Source: Chryseolinea lacunae
GTDB taxonomy: Bacteria > Bacteroidota > Bacteroidia > Cytophagales > Cyclobacteriaceae
Reading direction: 5' to 3'
DNA length: 64,000 nt
Assembly: GCF_016735595.1 (NCBI RefSeq)
Contig: NZ_JAERRB010000001.1
Span: 1-64,000 of the forward strand
Shown: positions 48,721 through 58,154 of the stretch, in pieces
Numbering within the stretch: position 1 is the stretch's first letter
Layout: the number at the start of each line of letters is the position of its first letter
The notes under the pieces: generated by a model
The model's input: only the letters and a program-made list of their open reading frames with translations
Told to the model about the DNA's origin: nothing
Databases searched by the model: none
Made by a program: the position numbers and the translations under genes

Positions 48721-51135
48721 TCAATACAGCGAAGGGAACTTCCCAGGATCCACTTCCGTCATCATGGCGTATACTTTTTCAAGCACCTCCTCGGGGTTGG
48801 GCTTCGAAAAGTAGTCGCCGTCTGACGCATAGGCCGGGCGATGTTCTTTAGCTGTGATGGTTACCGGCTTTGAGTCGAGGTATTGATAGGCATCCTGTTC
48901 TTCCAACACTTTCTGCATCATGAATGCGGTGGCGCCACCGGGCACATCTTCGTCGGCAAACACAATGCGGTTTGTTTTCTTCACCGACTCCACTATGGCG
49001 TGGTGCAGATCGAAGGGCAAGAGCGTTTGCACGTCAATCACTTCGCATTGCACACCAAAGCGTTCGAGCTCTTCGGCAGCTTCCATCACCACGCGGCACA
49101 TAGAGCCGTAGGTAACAATGGTGACGTCGCTTCCTTCGCGCAGAATTTCAGGCACGCCCAGGGGCACGGTGAACTCGCCGATGTTGTCGGGCAATTTTTC
49201 TTTGAGACGGTAGCCGTTCAGGCATTCAATGATCACCGAAGGATCGTCGGAACGCAACATGGTGTTATAGAATCCGGCAGCCTGCGTCATGTTGCGCGGG
49301 GTGATGATGTACATGCCCCGCAGTGTGCTGAGCAGCATGGCAATTTGCGAGCCCGCATGCCACACGCCTTCCAGACGGTGACCACGTGTGCGCACAATGA
49401 GCGGTGCTTTCTGGCCACCTTTGGTTCTGTAATACAAACACGCCAGGTCGTCTGACAGGGTTGGCAGGGCGTAGATAAAATAATCGAGGTATTGAATTTC
49501 GGCAATGGGTTTCAGTCCGCGCAAGGCGGTGCCGATGCCCTGGCCAATGATGGTGCATTCGCGGATGCCGGTGTCGGTCACGCGCAGCTCGCCGTGTTTG
49601 GCTTGCAGACCGGCAAAGCCCTGGTTCACGTCGCCGATGCGGCCCACGTCTTCGCCAAAGGCGAGCACGCGCGGGTCGCGTGTGAGGGCAGCGTCGAAGC
49701 AGGCTTGCAATATTTCGCGTCCGTCGATGAACGACGACGATTCGGTGTATGTGGGATCTACCCGTTTCACTTTCAACGCCGACTCTTCCGACACACTGTT
49801 GATGTGCGACGAGTAGCGATCGTGATTGTCGGCTTCCGAGTTCTTGAGCCATTGCACCAGTTCTTCTTTGGCCGCCAGGTTTTCGCGGTGTATGAGCCGC
49901 AGCGTTTGCTTGGCGGCGCGCATGGTTTCGAGTCGTGTGGGGTTGATGGCCTTGGCCAGATCTTCGAGCACGCGGGCAATTTCTTCGCCGTGGTGGGTGC
50001 TTTGTTGTGCTGCACGCTCCAGCATTTCGGTCACCACGCGCTGGTCTTTCCGCACGTCGTCCATAAACGCTTTCCAGGCGCGTTCTTTGGCTTGCTTGGC
50101 CGACTGTCGTGCTTCGCGTTCGATGTCGTCTATTTCTTCGGGAAGAATCATCACATCCGAGATGATCCACTCACGCATCTTGCGGATGCAGTCGTGGTCG
50201 GCTTCCCAGGCGAGTCGTTCTTTTGTTTTATAGCGTTCGTGCGATCCGGAGGTAGAGTGACCTTGTGGTTGTGTCATTTCATAAACATGAAACAACACGG
50301 GCACGTGTTCTTCGCGGCAGATTTTTTCTGCTTTCTGATAGGCTTCCATCAGGGCCGCATAGTCCCAACCTTTCACGGTAATGATCTCGAAACCTTTTTC
50401 GGTTTCGGTGCGCTGCAACCCTGCGAGGGCTTTGGAGATGCTGGCTTTGGTGGTGTGATATTCCTGTGGCACCGAGATGCCATATTCATCGTCCCACACC
50501 GAAATGAGCATGGGCACTTGCAACACGCCGGCGGCGTTCACGGCTTCGAAGAACATGCCTTCGGAAGTAGACGCGTTGCCGATGGTGCCAAAGGCAATTT
50601 CGTTTCCGTGATCAGAGAGTGTTGTGAATTCGCGAAGGCCTTCGTTCTGCCGAAACAGTTTTGAGGCATAGGCCATGCCCAGCAAGCGTGGCATCTGCCC
50701 TGCCGTGGGTGATATGTCGGCGCTGCTGTTTTTGTTTTCAACCAGATTTTTCAGCTTGCCTTCGTCGTCCAGAAAGCGCGTGGCATAGTGGCCATTCATG
50801 AGCCGCCCGGCAGAGGCAGGATCGGCCACCACATCGGTGTGCGCATAAAGTTGTGCGAAGTATTGTTGCACGGTCAGTTCGCCAATGGCAAACATGAACG
50901 TTTGGTCGCGGTAGTAGCCCGCGCGAAAATCGCCCTGGCGAAAAACTTTTGCCATCGCAATTTGCGCCAGCTCCTTGCCGTCGCCGAAGATGCCGAACTT
51001 GGCTTTGCCCATGAACACTTCTCTGCGCCCGATGATGCTTGCCTCACGACTCTCGACGGCCAGACGATAGTCTGCCAGAATTTCCTTCACCCTGGCCTGC
51101 GAGAATTTTACCTTTGCTTCTTTGATTGCGCTCAA
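48721..51135 (-). CDS. fused alpha/beta 2-oxoacid dehydrogenase E1 component
   Basis: The 804-residue protein joins an E1-alpha domain (about 1-400: LAQIAMAKVFRQGDFRAGYY, GTIGNASTSEGMFFEAVNAA thiamine-PP region, QPQGHSTSGSHERYKTKERL phosphorylation-loop region) to an E1-beta domain (about 465-800: VLAFGEDVGRIGDVNQGFAG, IRECTIIGQGIGTALRGLKP, VRTRGHRLEGVWHAGSQIAM, IVFADEDVPGGATAFMM). It decarboxylates branched-chain or related 2-oxoacids with thiamine diphosphate and passes the acyl group to E2, which is not in the window. The alpha-beta fusion is known in this phylum. Confidence 0.93.
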   Translation of the reverse strand: MSAIKEAKVKFSQARVKEILADYRLAVESREASIIGRREVFMGKAKFGIFGDGKELAQIAMAKVFRQGDFRAGYYRDQTFMFAIGELTVQQYFAQLYAHTDVVADPASAGRLMNGHYATRFLDDEGKLKNLVENKNSSADISPTAGQMPRLLGMAYASKLFRQNEGLREFTTLSDHGNEIAFGTIGNASTSEGMFFEAVNAAGVLQVPMLISVWDDEYGISVPQEYHTTKASISKALAGLQRTETEKGFEIITVKGWDYAALMEAYQKAEKICREEHVPVLFHVYEMTQPQGHSTSGSHERYKTKERLAWEADHDCIRKMREWIISDVMILPEEIDDIEREARQSAKQAKERAWKAFMDDVRKDQRVVTEMLERAAQQSTHHGEEIARVLEDLAKAINPTRLETMRAAKQTLRLIHRENLAAKEELVQWLKNSEADNHDRYSSHINSVSEESALKVKRVDPTYTESSSFIDGREILQACFDAALTRDPRVLAFGEDVGRIGDVNQGFAGLQAKHGELRVTDTGIRECTIIGQGIGTALRGLKPIAEIQYLDYFIYALPTLSDDLACLYYRTKGGQKAPLIVRTRGHRLEGVWHAGSQIAMLLSTLRGMYIITPRNMTQAAGFYNTMLRSDDPSVIIECLNGYRLKEKLPDNIGEFTVPLGVPEILREGSDVTIVTYGSMCRVVMEAAEELERFGVQCEVIDVQTLLPFDLHHAIVESVKKTNRIVFADEDVPGGATAFMMQKVLEEQDAYQYLDSKPVTITAKEHRPAYASDGDYFSKPNPEEVLEKVYAMMTEVDPGKFPSLY

Positions 51136-51197
51136 ATTTCTAGGGGTTGAAAGATAAAACAGTAGTTAAAATCAAAAATAGGCATTACCGTTTAGAA

Positions 51198-51575
51198 TCA
51201 AAAACCAAAAGTTCTGTGGTAAACCACCCAGTCGCCGCCGGGCACATGCGCATCGCCTTCGCCTGCCGTAGCGAAGGTATAGATCCCGATTTTTCCTTCG
51301 GTCAAGGTGAGGGTTGAAAAAATATATCCGGCATCAAGTTCCATTTCGTGTATGATTTGTTTCGTCTGCAGATCCGCAATGGCAAAGAGCTCCACCACCA
51401 GCAGATCGTTGGGGTTGTCGGTTTTCACTGCATAGGGATAGTCGATCAGCGAATACAAGGCATAGCCCTTCACCACTGCTGTACGAATGTATTGGAGGTG
51501 TTCTGCATACACGTTATAGTTCTCCATGCCGCGTCGCAATGAACCATAGAATGCAAACAGGTCGGTTTCGGTCAT
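51198..51575 (-). CDS. gamma-glutamylcyclotransferase-like (AIG2) protein
   Basis: From ATG 51575 the 125-residue protein begins TETDLFAFYGSLRRGMENYN, the AIG2/GGCT substrate loop (YGSLR), and has VKGYALYSLIDYPYAVKTDN, an acidic MELDAGYI where the catalytic Glu is expected, and the terminal GGDWVVYHR. Such enzymes release pyroglutamate from gamma-glutamyl amines. It is divergent from alanine dehydrogenase; the promoters share about 90 bp. Confidence 0.85.
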   Translation of the reverse strand: MTETDLFAFYGSLRRGMENYNVYAEHLQYIRTAVVKGYALYSLIDYPYAVKTDNPNDLLVVELFAIADLQTKQIIHEMELDAGYIFSTLTLTEGKIGIYTFATAGEGDAHVPGGDWVVYHRTFGF

Positions 51576-51636
51576 GGTAATCGAAGTGGTTACTAAAAAA
51601 ACGATCGCTCGTTCAAGCTTTGGCAACGCTTGTTGC

Positions 51637-51644
51637 TATATTTG
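51637..51644 (+). promoter_or_regulatory. -7 box of alanine dehydrogenase
   Basis: TATATTTG is an exact TAnnTTTG match 24 bp before the ATG at 51669. A TTTG lies 14 bp upstream, closer than the usual spacing. Confidence 0.6.
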
Positions 51645-51668
51645 CAGCCGTTAAAAAACGGTGTTATT

Positions 51669-52784
51669 ATGATAATAGGTGTTCCCAAAGAAATCAAAAA
51701 TAATGAAAACCGCGTAGCCCTCACGCCTGCGGGCACACAGGAGCTGGTGAAGCGCGGCCACACGGTGCACGTGCAAGCCACGGCCGGTGTTGGCAGCGGG
51801 TTCAGCGACGAGGAGTATGCTGCCGCGGGTGCAAAGCTCATTGCGGATGCTGCCGGTGTTTTTGCAGTGGCCGAAATGATCATGAAAGTGAAAGAGCCTG
51901 TTGAACAGGAATACAATCTCATTCGCAAAGATCAGCTGGTGTTCACCTATTTTCACTTTGCATCCTACGAGCCCCTGGCCAAAGCCATGATTGCGAGCGG
52001 TGCTGTGTGCCTTGCCTACGAAACCGTGGAGCGCATCGACGGAAGCCTTCCGTTGCTGGTGCCCATGTCTGAAGTGGCCGGTCGCATGGCCATTCAGGAA
52101 GGCGCAAAATATCTGGAGAAGCCCTTGAAAGGTCGTGGCATTTTGCTGGGCGGCGTGCCCGGTGTGAAGCCTGCCAAGGTGTTGATTCTCGGCGGTGGTG
52201 TGGTGGGCACAAACGCCGCCAAGATTGCCGCGGGCATGGGCGCCGACGTCACCATCATGGACCTCAACCTGAACCGTCTTCGCTACCTCGACGATGTGAT
52301 GCCCAAGAACGTGCACACCATCGTGTCGAATGAATATACTATTCGTGAAATGATAAAAGATTGCGACCTCATCATCGGCGGTGTGCTGGTGCCCGGTGCA
52401 AAAGCACCCAAGCTCATCACACGCGACATGCTGAAGTCGATGCGTCCCGGCACCGTGCTGGTAGACGTGGCCGTAGATCAGGGCGGATGTATTGAAACGT
52501 GTCGCCCCACAACACACGAAGACCCCACGTTCATCATCGACGACGTGGTGCACTATTGTGTGGCCAACATGCCCGGCGCTGTTCCCTATACGTCAACCTT
52601 GGCGTTGACAAACGCCACTCTCCCCTATGCCATCCGCCTGGCCAACCAGGGCTGGAAAAAAGCATCGCAGGAAAACATGGAGCTGCGCAACGGCCTGAAT
52701 GTGATCCAGGGCGAAGTGGTATACAAAGCCGTGGCCGATGCATTCTCCCTCCCCTATGTGGACGTGAAGAAATTCCTGCAATAA
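51669..52784 (+). CDS. ald: alanine dehydrogenase
   Basis: The 371-residue enzyme from MIIGVPKEIKNNENRVALTP has the full family pattern: Lys in MIMKVKEPVEQEY, catalytic His in VFTYFHFASYEPLA, the glycine-rich NAD loop LILGGGVVGTNAAKIAAGMG, and VDVAVDQGGCIETCRPTTHE. It interconverts L-alanine with pyruvate and ammonia using NAD. The ATG at 51669 is preferred to the alternative start at 51630, which overlaps the promoter. Monocistronic with a terminator at 52816. Confidence 0.97.
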   Translation: MIIGVPKEIKNNENRVALTPAGTQELVKRGHTVHVQATAGVGSGFSDEEYAAAGAKLIADAAGVFAVAEMIMKVKEPVEQEYNLIRKDQLVFTYFHFASYEPLAKAMIASGAVCLAYETVERIDGSLPLLVPMSEVAGRMAIQEGAKYLEKPLKGRGILLGGVPGVKPAKVLILGGGVVGTNAAKIAAGMGADVTIMDLNLNRLRYLDDVMPKNVHTIVSNEYTIREMIKDCDLIIGGVLVPGAKAPKLITRDMLKSMRPGTVLVDVAVDQGGCIETCRPTTHEDPTFIIDDVVHYCVANMPGAVPYTSTLALTNATLPYAIRLANQGWKKASQENMELRNGLNVIQGEVVYKAVADAFSLPYVDVKKFLQ

Positions 52785-52815
52785 CCGTTTCTATTCTATT
52801 TTTTTTGTTTTGATA

Positions 52816-52855
52816 AAGAAGGCTGTCTGCTCCGGTGGATGGCCTTCTTCTTTTT
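52816..52855 (+). terminator. terminator of ald
   Basis: AAGAAGGC (52816-52823) and GCCTTCTT (52842-52849) followed by CTTTTT. The remaining 52856-53044 shows no gene; a TACTTTCG near 52977 is a one-mismatch -7 box for chrA. Confidence 0.75.
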
Positions 52856-53044
52856 CAGCACCTTTTGTGTTATCGGCAATCCGCATTACCTTCATTGAGC
52901 AACGGAACCTTCACCCGAAAAAATCAAAATCTTTTGGCGAAAAGTAAATCCCGTACAAAAGGTAAATTTCATCCTATACTTTCGGTTGTGGTCTTTGTAG
53001 TGTTGTGAACCAAACCACACAAACCCTAAACGCTCTTCAACCCT

Positions 53045-54187
53045 ATGGCTCCTACCTATTCGCTCAACGACCTGATTCTTTACTTTCTGAAACTTGGCAC
53101 CTGGGGCTTTGGTGGTCCGGTGGCCCTGGTGGGTTATATGCACCGCGATCTTGTTGAAGACAAAAAGTGGTTTAGCGAAGAGGACTATAAAGAAGGGCTG
53201 GCCCTTTCACAACTTGCGCCCGGTCCGCTGGCCGCACAGCTCTCCATCTATCTCGGCTATGTGCACTATCGCTTGCTCGGTGCCACGCTTGTGGGTGTAG
53301 CGTTTGTGCTTCCGTCGTTCTTCATGGTGCTTGGCATTGGCTATGCCTATGTGTTGTATGGTGGCCTGCCGTGGATGCAGGCGATCTTCTATGGTGTGGG
53401 CGCGGCGGTGATTGGCATCATTGCTATGGGAAGTTATAAGCTCACCACCAAGAGCCTGGGAAAAGACAAATTGCTGTGGGCCATTTTCATTGTGCTGGCC
53501 GTGACTACGTTTGTCACAGAAGAAGAAATTCTGTGGGTGATCTTGTTGGGAGGACTGGCCGTTTGGTTTGCCAAGTCGCCACCAAAGTGGCTTAGCTCCG
53601 GAGTGAACGGCATTGTGCCTACCATCTTTCTTCAGCTTCAGCCCCTTGCCACGGAGTCAAAACTCTGGGAGATCGCGTGGTTCTTCACCAAGGCAGGCGC
53701 GTTTGTGTTTGGTAGCGGACTGGCCATTGTTCCATTCTTGTATGGCGGCGTGGTGAAAGAATATGCCTGGCTGAACGAACAACAATTTCTCGACGCGGTG
53801 GCCGTGGCCATGATCACGCCAGGGCCGGTGGTGATCACGGTGGGTTTCATTGGCTATCTGGTGGCCGGTGTTCCCGGCGCGTGTGTGGCTGCACTGGCTA
53901 CTTTCTTGCCGTGCTATTTGTTCACCGTCATACCGGCGCCCTATTTCAAGAAGTATGGAAAACACCCGGCCATCAAAGCGTTTGTGGATGGCGTGACGGC
54001 CGCAGCCATCGGCGCCATAGCCGGTGCCGTGCTGGTGTTGGGAAAGCGCACGCTGGTAGATGTACCAACAATGCTAATCGCCCTTTGCACCGTGGCCATT
54101 CTCTTCAAGTTCAAAAAACTTCAGGAGCCCTATGTCATCCTGGTTGCCGCAGCCATCGGCATCCTGCTGAAACTTGTACTCTTCTAA
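53045..54187 (+). CDS. chrA: chromate transporter, CHR family (long form)
   Basis: The 380-residue integral membrane protein has two homologous CHR halves: GTWGFGGPVALVGYMHRDLV, LALSQLAPGPLAAQLSIYLG in the first, and AGAFVFGSGLAIVPFLYGGV, VAVAMITPGPVVITVGFIGY in the second. Together they give about ten helices, the long (LCHR) type. It exports chromate, probably driven by proton motive force. An exported phosphatase-like protein and an exported superoxide dismutase follow on the same strand, which would suit metal and oxidative stress (inference). Confidence 0.93.
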   Translation: MAPTYSLNDLILYFLKLGTWGFGGPVALVGYMHRDLVEDKKWFSEEDYKEGLALSQLAPGPLAAQLSIYLGYVHYRLLGATLVGVAFVLPSFFMVLGIGYAYVLYGGLPWMQAIFYGVGAAVIGIIAMGSYKLTTKSLGKDKLLWAIFIVLAVTTFVTEEEILWVILLGGLAVWFAKSPPKWLSSGVNGIVPTIFLQLQPLATESKLWEIAWFFTKAGAFVFGSGLAIVPFLYGGVVKEYAWLNEQQFLDAVAVAMITPGPVVITVGFIGYLVAGVPGACVAALATFLPCYLFTVIPAPYFKKYGKHPAIKAFVDGVTAAAIGAIAGAVLVLGKRTLVDVPTMLIALCTVAILFKFKKLQEPYVILVAAAIGILLKLVLF

Positions 54188-54278
54188 ACCGCTAAACAGT
54201 CTTGAAGCAAGTGCGCTGAAAATAGTATGACACTGTTGCCCGCAGCAGTAAGTATCCGAAAACCAAAACACCACGCTT

Positions 54279-54731
54279 ATGAAAATGGTCGGAATTTTAT
54301 GTCTCTGTATTTTCGCATCCGCCGCAGCACGTGCACAGACAAAGACCATCGTCTTTGTGTGCGAGCATGGTTCGGCCAAGAGTGTGATTGCCGCAACCTA
54401 TTTTAACAAACTGGCGAAAGCCAAAAACATTCCATGGCAGGCCGTGGCCCGGGGCACCAACCCCGATGCCACCCTTTCGCCAAAGACCAAAACGCTGCTC
54501 GCCGCCGACAATCTTTTAGACAGCACCTTTGTTCCCTCCAAACTTTCACAGCAGGATGTGGACGCAGCACAACACGTTATTCTCTTCTACAGCTTTCCCC
54601 CAACGCTTCACGGCGATGGCAAAACTCTCAGCTGGCAACACGTGCGCGCCGCGAACGACGACTTCCAAATCTTGCGCGACAACATTCTCCTGAAACTCAC
54701 ACCCCTGCTCGATTCACTCTCAAAACACTAA
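54279..54731 (+). CDS. exported low-molecular-weight phosphatase / arsenate-reductase-like protein with altered P-loop
   Basis: The 150-residue protein has a signal peptide (about 1-19, ending ARA/Q) and the LMW-PTP/ArsC fold: IVFVCEHGSAKSVIAATYFN, then VARGTNPDATLSPKTKTLLA and a Glu/Asp-poor C-terminus. The phosphate loop reads C-E-H-G-S-A-K-S: the catalytic Cys is kept but the invariant Arg of C-x5-R is Lys. Periplasmic location and this change suggest altered activity. It lies 91 bp after chrA and 12 bp before the SOD gene. Confidence 0.8.
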   Translation: MKMVGILCLCIFASAAARAQTKTIVFVCEHGSAKSVIAATYFNKLAKAKNIPWQAVARGTNPDATLSPKTKTLLAADNLLDSTFVPSKLSQQDVDAAQHVILFYSFPPTLHGDGKTLSWQHVRAANDDFQILRDNILLKLTPLLDSLSKH

Positions 54732-54743
54732 CCTTTTACCACT

Positions 54744-55466
54744 ATGAAGAGGAATGATTTTCTAAAGACTTCGGCTATCCTTTCGGGTGCAACCCTTCTG
54801 CCCCAGAATGCCGTCTTTGCCCAAAGCCTGCAACAAACGGGACTCGATACATTAACCGACAAAGATGGCAACTTCGCCTTGCAGCCCCTGCCCTACAGCG
54901 AAACGTTTCTGGAACCTTCCATGGATCAGGAAACGCTTCACCTGCACTACACGTTTCACCATGGCGATGCCGTGAAAGCGGCCAACAAAGATCTGTCCAT
55001 GATCAAAAAAGCGCTTGACGAAAACAGCCTCGACACGGTTGATTACTGGACAAAAAAACTATCGTTCCACCTGTCGTCGCACATCCTCCACACGATTTTC
55101 TGGACCAACCTCACCAATAAAAAAAGCGATCCATCGGGAGCCTTGCTGAAACAAATCGAAAAAGACTTTGGCACCTACGACAAACTTAAAGTGCTGATCG
55201 GCAAGACTGCGAAAGGCGTGGACGGCAACGGCTGGGGCATTCTGGGATATCAACCCTACACACAAAAGCTCACGGTGCTCCAATGCGAAAACCATGAAAA
55301 GCTGACGCAGTGGGGTGTTATTCCCATCCTCGTTATTGATGTATGGGAACATTCTTACTATCTGAAATACAGAAACCGCAGAGCCGAATTTGTCGACAAT
55401 CTTTTTCCGATCATAAACTGGGACAATGCTGCCGCACGATTCAACCTGGCGCTGAAGCTCGTTTAA
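54744..55466 (+). CDS. exported Fe/Mn superoxide dismutase
   Basis: The 240-residue protein has an N-terminal signal (MKRNDFLKTSAILSGATLLP; Tat-like but with K-R instead of R-R) followed by the Fe/Mn SOD fold. Expected metal ligands are present: His in ETLHLHYTFHHGDAV, His in SSHILHTIFW, and Asp/His in VIDVWEHSYYLKYRNRRAEF. GNGWGILG is the usual active-site segment. It dismutates superoxide, here probably outside the cytoplasm. It starts 12 bp after the phosphatase-like gene, forming an operon with it. Confidence 0.88.
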   Translation: MKRNDFLKTSAILSGATLLPQNAVFAQSLQQTGLDTLTDKDGNFALQPLPYSETFLEPSMDQETLHLHYTFHHGDAVKAANKDLSMIKKALDENSLDTVDYWTKKLSFHLSSHILHTIFWTNLTNKKSDPSGALLKQIEKDFGTYDKLKVLIGKTAKGVDGNGWGILGYQPYTQKLTVLQCENHEKLTQWGVIPILVIDVWEHSYYLKYRNRRAEFVDNLFPIINWDNAAARFNLALKLV

Positions 55467-55491
55467 TACACAACTTTTTTCTCTCAGTTTT

Positions 55492-55941
55492 CTATTCGTA
55501 GGCTGGCATTTCTGCCAGCACCTGCGTGGTGTTGTTTGTCCAGTCGGTAACGCAGCAGATGTGTTGAAGGCCGTTGGTGATGACCACGTATTGTGCGCGA
55601 AGGGTGTGGTTATAGACCGACGCCTGGCGAATGGTGTTTTGGCTGAGGGTGAGGTCGGGCGCCTTGCATTCAATGACCATCCAGGGATTGCCCTGGCGGT
55701 TGAACACCACAATGTCGGAACGCTTTTGCAGCTTGTTAAACTGCAGGCCACCCTCCACCTTGATGAGCGAACGCGGATAGCGCAGGTTCTGGATGAGGTA
55801 GTTCAGGAAATGCTGGCGCACCCATTCTTCGGGTGTGAGCATCAGGTATTTTTTCCGGATGATGTCGAGGATCAACACTTTACCTTCTTCCTGCTTGAGG
55901 ACGTATTCGAAAGACGGAAGGTTGAGCTGGACCATGGGCAC
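55492..55941 (-). CDS. stand-alone type I restriction R-subunit N-terminal (HSDR_N) domain protein
   Basis: The 149-residue protein matches the HSDR_N family: an N-terminal LMLTPEEWVRQHFLNYLIQN, then a PD-(D/E)xK nuclease core with RSDIVVFNRQGNPWMVIECK carrying the Asp and the Glu-x-Lys, and TIRQASVYNHTLRAQYVVIT. No helicase or specificity subunit is nearby. Such single-domain proteins are common in Bacteroidota; their role is unknown. Met3 (55935) is an alternative start. Confidence 0.85.
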   Translation of the reverse strand: MPMVQLNLPSFEYVLKQEEGKVLILDIIRKKYLMLTPEEWVRQHFLNYLIQNLRYPRSLIKVEGGLQFNKLQKRSDIVVFNRQGNPWMVIECKAPDLTLSQNTIRQASVYNHTLRAQYVVITNGLQHICCVTDWTNNTTQVLAEMPAYE

Positions 55942-56053
55942 AAAGAAACCAAATTTTTATGCGCCAACCCATGCCGGCTGCGGCGCAGGATTTATTTTTT
56001 ATCCCCGTGTGTTTTCCACCACTGGATTTCCTGCTTATTTATTACTTTAGACC

Positions 56054-56821
56054 ATGAAGACGAAACAAGATATTGTAGAGAATTGGTTGCCGCGCTACAC
56101 CGGGCAACCGCTGAGTCACTTTGGAGAGTACATCTTGCTGACCAATTTCGATAACTATGTGACCATGTTTGCCGAATGGCACAACGTTCCCGTGAACGGC
56201 CGGGACCGCGCCATGCGCAGCGCCACCGCCGAAGGCATCACCATCATCAACTTCGGCATGGGCAGCCCCAACGCCGCCACCATTATGGACTGCCTTAGCG
56301 CCATCAAACCCAAGGCCGCGTTGTTTCTGGGCAAGTGCGGTGGCCTGAAGAAAAACGACATCGGCGACCTTGTGCTTCCCATTGCCGCCATCCGGGGCGA
56401 AGGAACATCCAACGACTATTTTCCACCCGAGGTGCCTGCTCTGCCTGCGTTTGCCCTGCAGAAAGCCATCTCCACCACCATACGCGATCACAAACAAGAC
56501 TATTGGACGGGCACCGTCTACACCACCAACCGCCGCGTGTGGGAATGGGACGAAGAGTTTAAAGCCTACCTGCGCAAAATCCGCGCGCTGGCCATCGACA
56601 TGGAAACGGCCACTATTTTCTCAACGGCCTTCTCCAACAAAATTCCCACGGGTGCCCTACTGCTCATCTCCGATCAACCCATGGTGCCCGAAGGCGTGAA
56701 GACCGAAGCCAGCGACACCGTGGTCACCAGAAACTATGTGGAGCAACACCTCAAGATCGGCATCGACTCGCTGAAGCAGCTCATCAACAACGGCATGACG
56801 GTGAAACACCTTCGCTATTAG
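56054..56821 (+). CDS. amn: AMP nucleosidase (short Bacteroidota type)
   Basis: The 255-residue protein is the PNP/UDP-phosphorylase-fold catalytic domain of AMP nucleosidase: MFAEWHNVPVNGRDRAMRSA, IINFGMGSPNAATIMDCLSA, FLGKCGGLKKNDIGDLVLPI, and IDMETATIFSTAF with the ribose-binding Glu. It lacks the N-terminal domain of the roughly 480-residue E. coli enzyme, as is usual in this phylum. It splits AMP into adenine and ribose 5-phosphate. It converges on the MFS gene with 1 bp between stops. Confidence 0.93.
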   Translation: MKTKQDIVENWLPRYTGQPLSHFGEYILLTNFDNYVTMFAEWHNVPVNGRDRAMRSATAEGITIINFGMGSPNAATIMDCLSAIKPKAALFLGKCGGLKKNDIGDLVLPIAAIRGEGTSNDYFPPEVPALPAFALQKAISTTIRDHKQDYWTGTVYTTNRRVWEWDEEFKAYLRKIRALAIDMETATIFSTAFSNKIPTGALLLISDQPMVPEGVKTEASDTVVTRNYVEQHLKIGIDSLKQLINNGMTVKHLRY

Positions 56822-56822
56822 C

Positions 56823-58154
56823 TCACGCGCGGGCCGCCTGAATTTCTTTTGATTTCACGGTCACCAGAATGAGGAAACCTGCAACAAAAAACACGGCCAG
56901 GGCCAGCGCACTGTAGCGCATGCTGCCCGTGAGCTGGTCTACCAGGCCATACGAAAACGTTCCAAACACAATGGAGAGGTTGTAGGTAACGTCATAGAAG
57001 CTGAAGTAGGACGCGTGGTCTTGTGTGCTCTGCGGAATGAGCTTGGAGTAGGTGGCGCGCGAAAGCGATTGAATGCCGCCCATCACCATGCCCACCACAA
57101 AGGCCAGCGCAAAGAATTGATATTCGGTAGCGATGAAGTAGGCCGAGATGCATATACCAACCCAGATCACAATCATGATGAGCAACGCATTGCGATTGCC
57201 CGTGGTGCGCGACACGCGGGCAAACAGGTAGGCACCCACCGCCCCTACCAGTTGAATGATCACCACCGTGGCAATGAGGCTGTCGTCTTTTAGTTTCAAC
57301 ACGTCGGTGCCAAACAGGGTGGCCAGATACATCACCGACTGCACGCCCATGTTGTAGAAGAAGAATGCAAACAGATAACGTTTCAATTCCGGTTGCTGGT
57401 CGAGGCTTTGCCACACGGTGCGGATTTCTTCGTAGCCTTTTGTCCAGATGTTTCCGGTAGGCTTTCGGTTGTAGGGGTTGTCGGGCAACAGCCGGAAGGG
57501 TATTTGTGAAAATCCGATCCACCACAAGCCCACCAGAATGAACGATGTTTTTGTCGCCAGCAAACTCGCTTCGCCAGCCGTGCCGGGAAAGCCCAGCGCT
57601 TGCGCATTCATGATGAGGAGCAGGCAGATGATCATGAGCAGCACGCTGCCGTAGTAGCCCATAGAATAGCCGCGGGCGCTGGTCACATCATAGCGGTCTT
57701 CGGTCACGATCTCCGGCAGAAAGGCATCGTAGAACACCAGGCTGCCCGAATAGCCGATGCTCGCCACTATGGAACAGAAGATGCCCCACCCCAGCAAGCT
57801 CACATCGTTGAAAAAATAAAGGCCAATGCAGCCGAGACTTCCCAACCACACAAAAAATTTCATAAACACTTTCTTGTTTCCCGTATAGTCTGCCGCACCC
57901 GACAGCAACGGCAGGATGAGCGCCACCACCAGAAACGAAAACGACAGCGCGTAAGAATACAACACCGAGTTCTGCAACGTGAACCCCAGAAAGGTCACCA
58001 TATCACTGCCGTTGTTCACGGCCACGGCCTTGTAGTAGATGGGAAAGATGGCGGTGGCAATGACCAGCGAATAGACCGAGTTGGCCCAGTCATACATATA
58101 CCAGGCGCGGATGGTTTTCGGATTGTTCAGGGAAGGTGCTGTGGTTCCGTTCAT
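56823..58154 (-). CDS. MFS transporter, UMF1/Atg22-like family
   Basis: From ATG 58154 (MNGTTAPSLNNPKTIRAWYM; the open frame before it begins with TTG) the 443-residue protein has twelve helices and the family signature AWYMYDWANSVYSLVIATAI, with VFYDAFLPEIVTEDRYDVTS, VGMVMGGIQSLSRATYSKLI and FGTFSYGLVDQL. Members are vacuole-effluxer-like transporters with unknown bacterial substrates. Single gene. Confidence 0.92.
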   Translation of the reverse strand: MNGTTAPSLNNPKTIRAWYMYDWANSVYSLVIATAIFPIYYKAVAVNNGSDMVTFLGFTLQNSVLYSYALSFSFLVVALILPLLSGAADYTGNKKVFMKFFVWLGSLGCIGLYFFNDVSLLGWGIFCSIVASIGYSGSLVFYDAFLPEIVTEDRYDVTSARGYSMGYYGSVLLMIICLLLIMNAQALGFPGTAGEASLLATKTSFILVGLWWIGFSQIPFRLLPDNPYNRKPTGNIWTKGYEEIRTVWQSLDQQPELKRYLFAFFFYNMGVQSVMYLATLFGTDVLKLKDDSLIATVVIIQLVGAVGAYLFARVSRTTGNRNALLIMIVIWVGICISAYFIATEYQFFALAFVVGMVMGGIQSLSRATYSKLIPQSTQDHASYFSFYDVTYNLSIVFGTFSYGLVDQLTGSMRYSALALAVFFVAGFLILVTVKSKEIQAARA

